From: an uncultured bacterium
Lineage (GTDB): Bacteria > Myxococcota_A > UBA9042 > PHBI01
DNA length: 39,601 bases
NCBI GenBank assembly: GCA_938040325.1
Contig: CALHXW010000387.1
Location: forward strand, 1-39,601
Direction of reading: 5' to 3'
The translations under genes and the position numbers were made by a program. This document shows, one piece after another, positions 32,684 through 39,601 of the stretch (position 1 is the first letter of the stretch; every line of letters begins with the position of its first letter). The notes under the pieces were generated by a model. That model searched no databases. It saw nothing but the letters and a program-made list of their open reading frames with translations, and had not been told where the DNA came from.

Positions 32684-33502
32684 ATGATGATGCGCATCAT
32701 AGCTGTCGCGGTCTTCTCCTTCGCCTTCGCAGGCTCGGCACATGCCGACGTCTGGATGTGCAAGAAGGGCGGTCAGACCTGGATGACCAACCAGAAGGTC
32801 AAGGGTGCGCGTTGCAAGCTCTTTTCCAAGAGTCCACCGCGTCGCAAGCGAGCGCCGGATCCGCCGGTCCAGCCCGCGGCCGGTCAACAGCCGCCGGGCC
32901 AAGCGCCAGGCGCTGCCCCCGTCGGCGCTGGACAGCAGCAGCCGCAAGCTGTCGCGCCAGCCGCCCAGTGGCACAGTCGGGCCGGTACCTACCAGCGCGG
33001 CGGCCAGGCTCCGCCTCAAGGCTATGCGCCGGCGCCGCAGCGCCTCAACCGCCCGTCGCAGGAGCGGGCCCGGTCGCGAAAGCCCGATGAGCCTCGCCAG
33101 CGCGCGGGCCGGGAGGCCCTCTACGGTCCTTACCTCGAAGAAGCCGCGCAGCTCTACGACCTGCCCGAGTCGTTTCTCAAGGCGATCGTGCGGGTTGAGA
33201 GCGACTTCCGATACCGCAAGCGCGACAAGGCCCGCGGTGGACGCGGCATCATGCTGCTGACCGAGACCGACGCGCGCGAGCTTGGCGTGACCGACCGGCT
33301 CGACCCGCGGGCGAGCTTGCTCGGCGGCGCGAGGCGACTTCGCAGGCTCGCCAACGCCCACCGAGGCAAGATCTTGGACGTGTTGGTCGCCTGGCGCGCC
33401 GGGGACAGCAAGGTCGGCAGCGAGCTGTCGTCGAGCACGAAGCGCTGGGTGACCGAGGTCCTCGACGCCTACTACAGATACAAAGACGCGGCCGAACGGT
33501 GA
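32684..33502 (+). CDS. Degenerate lytic transglycosylase with DUF4124-like head
   Basis: A 272-residue exported protein: signal peptide MMMRIIAVAVFSFAFAGSAHA, then a short DUF4124-like segment (DVWMCKKGGQTWMTNQKV), a Pro/Gln/Ala-rich linker to about residue 140, and an SLT-type domain at the C-terminus. The catalytic Glu172 is kept in IVRVESDF. Other hallmarks have drifted: GLMQLMPxTA reads GIMLLTETDA, and AYNAGPGxV reads AWRAGDSKV. It may therefore bind peptidoglycan without cleaving it normally. Starts at 32684, 32687 and 32690 are all ATG, without a clear ribosome binding site. The TGA overlaps the next gene's GTG. The 224 bases upstream, to nadB, hold no gene I can support. Confidence 0.75.
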   Translation: MMMRIIAVAVFSFAFAGSAHADVWMCKKGGQTWMTNQKVKGARCKLFSKSPPRRKRAPDPPVQPAAGQQPPGQAPGAAPVGAGQQQPQAVAPAAQWHSRAGTYQRGGQAPPQGYAPAPQRLNRPSQERARSRKPDEPRQRAGREALYGPYLEEAAQLYDLPESFLKAIVRVESDFRYRKRDKARGGRGIMLLTETDARELGVTDRLDPRASLLGGARRLRRLANAHRGKILDVLVAWRAGDSKVGSELSSSTKRWVTEVLDAYYRYKDAAER

Positions 33503-35076
33503 CCGCAAACCTCAGCTGGCCACGCGTGACCGGATGCCGGGCTGCGGCTGCCTGCGCGCTCGTGACGTTCTTCGGAGGGCTCGCCGTCGGGCCGGCCTGG
33601 GCGGGTGCGCCCGGTGAGAGCACCGTCGAGAGCGCACCGGTCGAGCCGGTCGAGCCGAGCGACGCAGGGCCCATCAACGTCGTGACCGATCCGGACGAGC
33701 GTAACCCGGCCCCTGACCCTGGCGAAGCGGACCCCTCGGCGCTACCGCCCGACGGCAAAGCGGACCGACCGACCATGCCGTGGCTTGAGCGCGACATGAT
33801 TGCGCCACGCTCACGTGGAGCCGGTCGCGGTACCGCGTCGCTGATGTTTTCGAAGGTCGGCGAAGACCTCTTCATGGACATCAGCGTGTCGACGAAGCTG
33901 CGCTTTGGGAAGTGGCACATCGCGCCGCGGCTGCCGCTCAGGATTCGGCTCGATGACGCACCGCCGAAGGGCGGCGGGATCATCCGAGCTGAAGACTGGG
34001 ATGAGATCAGCGACTTCGCCCGGATCCTTCAGTTCGTGCAGTACGGCGACGCCAGCGACCCCATTGTCGCCCGCTTTGGCGAGCTGCACGGCGTGACGCT
34101 AGGTCATGGCTCGATCGTCAATCGCTACTACAACACCATCGACATCGACCACTACCAGGGCGGCCTCTACACCCACTTGGACTTCGGATTTCTCGGTGGG
34201 GAAGCGTTCGTCAACGACGTGCTCGGGCCCGAGGTCTTCGCCGGTCGCCTCTTTGCGCGGCCCTTCTCGCCGCTCAAGAAGTGGCCCTACTTCCTTCGCA
34301 ACATGAAGTTCGGCGTCACGGGCGGCATCGACATCAATGCGCCGCTGGCCGTCAACACCGACAGCGGCGGCAAGATCTTTGCCCACCCTGACCACAACCC
34401 GAAAGTGCTCGCTGATGGGGATGTCGGTCTCTTCGGGATCGACATCGAGGTGCCGATCGTGTCGACCGCCCACGTCGACGTTGTCCCCTATGCAGACCTT
34501 GCCACGGTCGATGCCAACGGCATCGGCGTGCACGTCGGCAGCTACGTCAATGTGCGGTTTAACCCGAAGGTCTTTCTCCGCACGCGCCTCGAGTACCGGT
34601 TCTCAGGTGAGGGCTACGAACCCGGCTACATCTCCCCCTTCTACGAGGTCGAGCGCTACAGCTTCCGAGGCGGCGAGCCGAAGCTCAAGTGGCTCAAGAG
34701 CCCGGGCGCGACCCCAGCCCACAGCGGGCTCTACTTCGAGGCCGACCTGCGGATCGCCCGGATGCTCCGCTACACACTCATCTACGCGACCCACGGCGGT
34801 GAGCGCGGCCACGACTTGCTGATGCGTCTGCGCCTGCCAAACCTCGGCCCGCTCCGGACAACGTTCTTTTTCGCCCGGGTCGGTTTCGACGGCTTCGACA
34901 ACCTCTTTGCCGCCAACCAGACCGTCTGGGGCGTGGCCGCGCGTCTGAAGTTCGCCAAGTATTTCTTTGTCTCAGCGCGGGTGAAGAGCGAGTGGTGGCT
35001 CGACCACACCAAGCGTGACGGTTTCTCCACGACCACCGACTTCAACGTCGGTGGTGGTGTCATCATTCGCCTGTGA
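33499..35076 (+). CDS. Predicted outer-membrane beta-barrel protein
   Basis: A 525-residue exported protein of unknown function. The N-terminus has a long signal peptide ending near GPAWAGAP, followed by a Pro/Asp/Glu-rich linker of about 60 residues. The rest alternates short amphipathic beta-strands with aromatic ends (HIAPRLPLRIRL, HLDFGFLGGEAFVNDVL, YVNVRFNPKVFLRTRLEYRF, YFFVSARVKSEWWLDHTK) and ends VGGGVIIRL, which fits a large outer-membrane barrel though the last residue is not aromatic. HSGLYFEADLRIARMLRYTL is another strand pair. GTG overlaps the upstream stop (GTGA), and the next gene overlaps it likewise, so the three envelope genes are coupled. No family is recognised. Confidence 0.72.
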   Translation: MTANLSWPRVTGCRAAAACALVTFFGGLAVGPAWAGAPGESTVESAPVEPVEPSDAGPINVVTDPDERNPAPDPGEADPSALPPDGKADRPTMPWLERDMIAPRSRGAGRGTASLMFSKVGEDLFMDISVSTKLRFGKWHIAPRLPLRIRLDDAPPKGGGIIRAEDWDEISDFARILQFVQYGDASDPIVARFGELHGVTLGHGSIVNRYYNTIDIDHYQGGLYTHLDFGFLGGEAFVNDVLGPEVFAGRLFARPFSPLKKWPYFLRNMKFGVTGGIDINAPLAVNTDSGGKIFAHPDHNPKVLADGDVGLFGIDIEVPIVSTAHVDVVPYADLATVDANGIGVHVGSYVNVRFNPKVFLRTRLEYRFSGEGYEPGYISPFYEVERYSFRGGEPKLKWLKSPGATPAHSGLYFEADLRIARMLRYTLIYATHGGERGHDLLMRLRLPNLGPLRTTFFFARVGFDGFDNLFAANQTVWGVAARLKFAKYFFVSARVKSEWWLDHTKRDGFSTTTDFNVGGGVIIRL

Positions 35077-35966
35077 TGCTCACGGTCCCGCCTCCCGTCG
35101 CTGCGCCTGCTGCCCGACTGGCAGCTGCGTTGGTCGTCAGCGCTGCGGTGCTGCTTGCGGGCGGTTGCGGGACGGACGCCTCCGTTCAGCTGGCAGGCAT
35201 CGGTGAGAGCTGCAGCGCCGCGATGCCGTGCACCACGGATGCCGTCTGCTTAGCGGGTCGCTGTGCTCAGCGTCTGCCCGCCCCCGATGCTGGACCCGAG
35301 CCCGATCTCTTCGAAGCCGACGTCGCCGACGGCGAGGACGTGGTCGGCGGAGACACCACCGATGTCGCTGCTGAGGATGTCGTCTACGACATCGACACCA
35401 ACGTCACAGGCTCTGGAGGCGACACTGGACCATCCGCGGACGTGATGCGCACGACGGTCCGCGTCGGCGACCACTCCGCCGAGCTACAGCCAGGCGCCGA
35501 TCAGCTCTCGCTGGTGGCAGGCCAAGGCATCGCGGCCGACCTCTTCGTGCCAGCGAGCGGATGGCTGCTCGGCTTTGACATCATTGCCGAGAGTCCCGAC
35601 GGCAACATTGGCTGCGGGACCTATCGCTTCGCGCACTGGCAACCCGATGAGGACGGTAGCGTGCCGACCGAGCCTCGGTTCGCATCCGCCTCGTTCACGC
35701 TCGAAGGCGACGAGGGACCGCAGCTGATGGAGCTGGCTGAAGAGCCATGGATCCCTGCAGGCGTCCAGCGGCTCGGACTGCTCTTTGACGGGGTCTGCAT
35801 TGGGTCAACGCGTCAGCCCTTCATCCGAACGGACGGCTCCGGACTGGTCGGTGAGAGCTGGGTGTGGGCCCAAGCGGGTGCGGTCACCACATGGGTCGAT
35901 GGCGAGACCCTGCAGCTCGACGGCCGCTGGGCGTTGAGGGTCTTTATCGGCGTGCCGGTGCCGTAG
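35073..35966 (+). CDS. Lipoprotein with Cys-rich head and Asp-rich linker
   Basis: A 297-residue lipoprotein with a hydrophobic signal and lipobox LAGGC (Cys32). A small Cys-rich module follows (GESCSAAMPCTTDAVCLAGRC), then an acidic linker of about 50 residues dominated by Asp, Glu, Val and Gly (PDLFEADVADGEDVVGG). The globular C-terminal half, about 150 residues, is beta-rich with two or three cysteines. Lipoproteins built this way are common in Myxococcota and Bradymonadia. The GTG start (35073) overlaps the barrel gene stop; ATG 35076 is the alternative one codon on. The function is unknown. Confidence 0.75.
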   Translation: MMLTVPPPVAAPAARLAAALVVSAAVLLAGGCGTDASVQLAGIGESCSAAMPCTTDAVCLAGRCAQRLPAPDAGPEPDLFEADVADGEDVVGGDTTDVAAEDVVYDIDTNVTGSGGDTGPSADVMRTTVRVGDHSAELQPGADQLSLVAGQGIAADLFVPASGWLLGFDIIAESPDGNIGCGTYRFAHWQPDEDGSVPTEPRFASASFTLEGDEGPQLMELAEEPWIPAGVQRLGLLFDGVCIGSTRQPFIRTDGSGLVGESWVWAQAGAVTTWVDGETLQLDGRWALRVFIGVPVP

Positions 35967-36087
35967 ACTCCCGCCGTCATCGCGGCCGCTGGCGGCGACG
36001 TCCAGGACGTCACAGCTGGAAAGACCACCTGTGTTGAGGCTACATTGCCTCGTCTGTCTTAGGGGAGACGCAGCTGTGGAGGACGCG

Positions 36088-39000
36088 ATGTCGAGACGAA
36101 CGGTGGTGGTCGCAACGCTGGCGCTTTTAGGCTGGGGATGCGGAGACGAGTCTGGCTCTGGCGGGCTTGCGGACATCGGCAGCGATGTGGCAGGCGACGT
36201 CGCCGAGGATGTCGATAGCTCAGCCGACACCGCCCAGCCGTCGCTGGTGCTCACCGCGGTTCAGCCAAGCGCGGCAGTCCCTGGCGAGCAGGTCAGCGTC
36301 GTGGGGGCAGGGTTTAATGCGGAGTTGGACGTCGCCCTCCGCGTGAACGGCTCCCTGGTGAGCTTTAGCGACATCACCGTCGAGAGCGCGGCCCGGCTGA
36401 CGGCGCGTGTGCCTGAGGTCGCGGCTGGACGCTATGACCTGGAGCTGGTGGCCCCTGGTGGGCTGAGCGCTCTTCTAGCGGATGGCTTCGAGGTCGTTGC
36501 GGCCGATGAGCCGCGCGTGGACTGGGCCATCCTGCAGTTTCCCGCCGAGTACACAGCCGCCCCAGGCGAGACTTTTAGTGCGTTCGCCCAGGTGTTCGAG
36601 GCAGACGTGACGCCAGGCATCGGACAGGGCCAGGGGCTGCTCGTCGAGGTCGGCGTTGGCGATCCAGCGGCCGAGCTCGGCTCGTGGATCTGGACCCCGG
36701 CAGCCTTCAACCTCGACGTCGGTGCTGACAACAATGACGAGTACACGGCCGACATCATCGCGCCGGCGGTGGGCATCTATGCCTATGCGTTTCGCGCCAA
36801 GCTCGTGGCCGGCGGACCGTGGCTCTACGCCGACACCAACGGGAGCGACGATGGCTTTGACGTAGGCGCCGCTGGTGTCTTGACCGTTGTAGAGCCCGCT
36901 CCAGCCGAGGTGGACTGGTGCATCCTGCAGTTCCCGGCCGCCATCACGGCGGCACCGTCGGGGCCGGTCGGCGACATCTTCGCGCGGGTCTATGAGGCCG
37001 GGGTCACCGATGCCGCGACCGGCGGCAGCAGCGAGCTTGTTGTTGAGGTCGGCATTGACGGCTCCGGAGGCGAGGCGGCGCTGGAAGGGTGGACCTGGGC
37101 GAGCGCCGAGTTCGCCAGCGACATTGGAAACGACGACGAGTACGTGGCGACGTTTGCCGCGCCGGCCGCGGTCGGGGACTACCGCTACGCGTACCGCGTG
37201 CGGCTGGCTGCAGGGAGCGACTGGCTCTACTGCGACAGCACCGGCAGCGGCGACGGGTTCGCGCTGTCGGACGCCGGCACCCTCACGGTCGAAGAGCCTG
37301 CGCCTGCCGAGGTCGACTGGGCAACGCTTCGACCCGAGGCATTGGTCTGGACCACAGACATGCCTGCCCCGACGGTCGAGCTCGCCGTGTTCGAGGCCGG
37401 CGTGACCACCGGTGCGGGCCAGGGTGCAGGCCTGATGGTTGAGGTTGGCGTGGGCCCGGCGGACGGCGACCCTGCCGTCGACGCGAGCGCGTTTGCGTAT
37501 GCAGCCGCCACGTACGACGGCGACGAGGCAGGGCTGGCCGCTCTCGACAACGATCGCTACGTGGCGGTCTTGCCGGCGCTGGCGGTGGGGAGCTACCGGG
37601 TCGTCGGTCGGGTGTCGCTCGACGGCGGCACGAGCTGGCTGCTCGTCGACACGAACGGAACAGCGGACGGCTTCAGCGCAGACGCTGCGACCGCGCTTGA
37701 GGTGGCTGAGCCGACGCCCGCGACCGTGGACTGGTGCCAGCTCACCAGCCCAGCTGTGCTCAGCGTCCTGCCGGGCGGCAGCACCTCGGTCGGAGCAGAG
37801 GTCTACGCTCTGGGGCTGACCGAGGCGGCGGGTGCAGGTGCCGTCGTCGGTGAAGCGGGCGTTGGTCCAGCCGGTGTCGATCCGACTGACGGAGCCTGGG
37901 ACTGGGCGGTGGCGGGCTACAGCGGGGATGTCGGCAACAACGATGCCTTTGACGCCGACATTGTGGCGCCAGCTGCGCCCGGCGCCTACGACGTGGCATA
38001 CCGCTTCCGACTCAGCGGTGAGACCGCGTGGCGTTTCTGCGATCGCGACGGCAGCGACAACGGGTTCACCAGTGCGGAAGCCACTCAGCTGGTCGTCGCA
38101 GCAGCGATGGAGATCGACGATGTCGTCGTGACGCCCACAAGCGCGAGCTTCGAGCCTTGCGTGGGTGGCTCTCGGTTGTTCGCCGCGCTTGTGACCGAGT
38201 CGGGCGTGACCGAGGGTCCAGGGCAGGGCGCGGGTGTTGTTGTTGAGCTTGGCTGGGGACCTGACGGGACCGAGCCACCAGCCGGCGGGTGGACATTCGC
38301 TGCCGCGGACTACAGCGACAGCGAGAGCGGCGCGGCCGACCGCTACGAGCTCGAGCTGCCAAGCACGCTCGCGGGAGCCTACGCGGTCAGCGCTCGTGCG
38401 AGTCTTGACGGTGGCGCGACCTGGACCTACGCCGCCGCAAGCGCGTCGTACGGCGGCACGGCGCCCACGGTCGTCTGCTCGGGTGCCGTCACGTTGCCCG
38501 GTGTGAGCGGCGCGGTTCAGCCTGGTATCGGACTTGGCGCTGACGTGGATGTGCTCCTCGACGGGGTCACTGACCAGCCCGGCCCCAGCAGCGGTCTGGA
38601 GGTCGAGGTCGCGATCGGACAAGCCGGCAGCAACCCGGCGACCTGGGCTTACGTCGCTGCAACCTATGCCGACGAGTCGGCCACGCTGACAGGTGCAGAG
38701 CGCTTTGCCTGGCAAGGTGCTGCTCCGCTTGTCGAGGGCGACTACCGCGTTGTGGCTCGAGCACGCTATCAAGGCGGACCGTGGCTGGATCTCGACGCCG
38801 ACCCTGGTGATCCTGCATTCGACGCCAACGCTGGAGCCGTGCTGCTCGTGGAGACCCTCACCGTGGATTTCTGCATCACCCAGTGGCCGCCTACCACGAC
38901 GGTCGCAGCGGGTGCGACGACCGAAGCGCTCTTCGGCATCGTCTATGAGCCGGACGTGACCGGCGTCAACGGGACGGGCGCCGGAATCCTCGCCGAGGTC

Positions 39001-39270
39001 GGCTACGGGCCCGATGGCGTCGCGCCCGACAGCGCGACTGCGTCGTGGGTCTGGGCGTCAGGCAACTTCAACGTGCACAAAGACAACGGCTTCGGTCAGC
39101 AGACCAACGACGAGTACACCGGGACGCTGTCGGTCGGCGTCAGCGGCACGTACGACTACGCGTGGCGCTTCTCGATCGATGGCGGCGTCACCTGGCGCTA
39201 TTGCGATCTCGCTGGCTCTGACACGTTTGACCCGAGTCAAGCGGCGACCCTTGTGGTCACGTCGCCCTAA
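36088..39270 (+). CDS. Lipoprotein with IPT/TIG domain and seven tandem repeats
   Basis: A 1060-residue lipoprotein starting at ATG 36088, 5 bases after GGAGG. The lipobox LGWGC (Cys17) is followed by an Asp/Ser-rich linker, an IPT/TIG domain at about residues 52-140 (LTAVQPSAAVPGEQVSVVGAG), then seven repeats of about 131 residues to the end. A unit starts VDWxxLQFPA, has a GQGxGLxVEVGxG strand, WxWxxAxFN, NNDEYxAxI, a YxYAxRxxL strand and WLYxDxxGSDxGF. Repeats 1, 2 and 7 keep the NNDEY signature best; 3, 5 and 6 have drifted. It looks like a surface filament or adhesin built of Ig-like beta modules. A GAGGC/GCCTC inverted repeat (36036-36051) lies 37 bases upstream. Confidence 0.82.
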   Translation: MSRRTVVVATLALLGWGCGDESGSGGLADIGSDVAGDVAEDVDSSADTAQPSLVLTAVQPSAAVPGEQVSVVGAGFNAELDVALRVNGSLVSFSDITVESAARLTARVPEVAAGRYDLELVAPGGLSALLADGFEVVAADEPRVDWAILQFPAEYTAAPGETFSAFAQVFEADVTPGIGQGQGLLVEVGVGDPAAELGSWIWTPAAFNLDVGADNNDEYTADIIAPAVGIYAYAFRAKLVAGGPWLYADTNGSDDGFDVGAAGVLTVVEPAPAEVDWCILQFPAAITAAPSGPVGDIFARVYEAGVTDAATGGSSELVVEVGIDGSGGEAALEGWTWASAEFASDIGNDDEYVATFAAPAAVGDYRYAYRVRLAAGSDWLYCDSTGSGDGFALSDAGTLTVEEPAPAEVDWATLRPEALVWTTDMPAPTVELAVFEAGVTTGAGQGAGLMVEVGVGPADGDPAVDASAFAYAAATYDGDEAGLAALDNDRYVAVLPALAVGSYRVVGRVSLDGGTSWLLVDTNGTADGFSADAATALEVAEPTPATVDWCQLTSPAVLSVLPGGSTSVGAEVYALGLTEAAGAGAVVGEAGVGPAGVDPTDGAWDWAVAGYSGDVGNNDAFDADIVAPAAPGAYDVAYRFRLSGETAWRFCDRDGSDNGFTSAEATQLVVAAAMEIDDVVVTPTSASFEPCVGGSRLFAALVTESGVTEGPGQGAGVVVELGWGPDGTEPPAGGWTFAAADYSDSESGAADRYELELPSTLAGAYAVSARASLDGGATWTYAAASASYGGTAPTVVCSGAVTLPGVSGAVQPGIGLGADVDVLLDGVTDQPGPSSGLEVEVAIGQAGSNPATWAYVAATYADESATLTGAERFAWQGAAPLVEGDYRVVARARYQGGPWLDLDADPGDPAFDANAGAVLLVETLTVDFCITQWPPTTTVAAGATTEALFGIVYEPDVTGVNGTGAGILAEVGYGPDGVAPDSATASWVWASGNFNVHKDNGFGQQTNDEYTGTLSVGVSGTYDYAWRFSIDGGVTWRYCDLAGSDTFDPSQAATLVVTSP

Positions 39271-39435
39271 GACCCGCTCTCGAAGGCGTTCTCGTCCACG
39301 ACGGGAGGATTTCAGAGCCTGCTATAGACGCGACCAACACTCGTCGCGAGCGGCGCCAGCGAGAAGGTTGTTGTGGCAAGACGTTGGCTTCCATGCGCCG
39401 AGCGACGCCGCTGGCGAGTAGAACGCGGAAGCCGC
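39271..39435. other. Non-coding spacer after the seven-repeat lipoprotein
   Basis: No protein-like frame is seen between the stop at 39270 and the repeat fragments. A GACGCCGCTGGCGAG stretch near 39405 resembles the interior of the dispersed element and may be a decayed part of another copy. No T-rich terminator was found. Confidence 0.4.
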
Positions 39436-39461
39436 AGCCGGAAAGAGCGCTGGGTTAGGGG
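39436..39461 (-). repeat. End fragment of dispersed element, adjoining copy C
   Basis: Read on the minus strand, AGCGCTCTTTCCGGCTGCGG is identical to the left end of copy B (27178 onwards). It sits 3-4 bases from the end of copy C in the same orientation, so two elements were joined head to tail here, one of them largely lost. Confidence 0.6.
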
Positions 39462-39464
39462 CTA

Positions 39465-39601
39465 GTCCCAAATCAAGCGCTGTTTTCGAGCGAGGCGAAG
39501 GCGATGTGCTTGCCAGCGGCGTCCGCTGGACGAAGGCGATGCGTGCATCGTCGAGCTTCAGGTGAGCGAAGCGAACGCACGGACGTCGCTGGCGAGGGCA
39601 T
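39465..39601 (-). repeat. Dispersed inverted-repeat element, copy C (cut by window edge)
   Basis: The reverse complement runs colinear with copy B at roughly 85-90% identity by eye. The end GTCCCAAATCAAGCGCT (39465-39481) is the right terminus of B reversed, and ATCGTCGAG, GATGCGTGCATC and CCAGCGGCGTCCGCTGG follow. The CCAGCGG/CCGCTGG hairpin is kept with a different loop. The element continues past base 39601. Confidence 0.75.

Noticed and set aside
31491..32687. A 398-codon plus-strand open frame opposite nadB
   Set aside because: nadB on the other strand is fully supported by motifs. This frame has no recognisable domain and runs into the next gene's start region.
36475..38772. A 765-codon minus-strand open frame opposite the seven-repeat lipoprotein
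   Set aside because: It is the reverse-strand shadow of a repetitive GC-rich gene. The translation lacks hydrophobic cores or motifs, and there is no ribosome binding site.

Overview
The window is a high-GC (about 65% by eye) bacterial chromosome segment with closely packed genes, many joined by 4-bp ATGA or GTGA stop/start overlaps. Several features suggest a myxobacterium-like organism (Myxococcota, Bradymonadia or another former deltaproteobacterial lineage): large lipoproteins with Asp-rich linkers, a MopE-type metal-binding repeat protein, an IPT/TIG protein with seven tandem repeats, paired long acyl-CoA dehydrogenases, and a 2-oxoacid dehydrogenase cluster led by lipA. No 16S gene is present, so the placement is inference.

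Layout. Bases 1-1399 (minus): a radical SAM enzyme cut by the window edge, with a membrane-anchored hypothetical protein upstream. Bases 1749-8191 (plus): lipA, degenerate E1-alpha-like and E1-beta-like genes, E2, lpd and tcdA. A 159-bp terminal-inverted-repeat element and a 22-bp tandem duplication sit between E1-beta and E2. Bases 8195-10269: a secreted M23 peptidase (minus) divergent from lipB (plus). With lipA, lipB completes a de novo lipoylation route beside its E2 substrate. Bases 10273-10772: a dispersed repeat copy, then tRNA-Arg(CCG) with recognisable promoter and terminator. Bases 10831-12660 (minus): a small lipoprotein and a PurD-like ligase. Bases 12694-17175 (plus): moaB, a membrane-tethered M74 endopeptidase, an SGNH hydrolase and a DUF1015 protein, tightly spaced.

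Bases 17253-20979: two divergent acyl-CoA dehydrogenases around a near-perfect palindrome resembling the FadR (YsiA) operator, followed by a strong terminator. Bases 21092-23112: a class II glutamine amidotransferase and a lysylphosphatidylglycerol-synthase-like (DUF2156) protein. Bases 23372-27160: a 1262-residue lipoprotein with twelve Asp/Cys-rich metal-binding repeats and a beta-helix. Bases 27381-32459 (minus): nadB, then alc, uraD, uraH and a CitE-like lyase, forming a purine (urate to allantoate) catabolic cluster without a visible uricase or allantoinase. Bases 32684-39270 (plus): an envelope set of degenerate lytic transglycosylase, outer-membrane barrel, lipoprotein and a 1060-residue seven-repeat lipoprotein.

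The most unusual items are the E1 pair lacking thiamine-diphosphate and catalytic residues inside an otherwise intact 2-oxoacid dehydrogenase operon, the two families of small inverted-repeat elements, the acyl-CoA-type operator, and the CitE-like enzyme in the purine cluster. No phage, plasmid, CRISPR or insertion-sequence transposase gene was seen.
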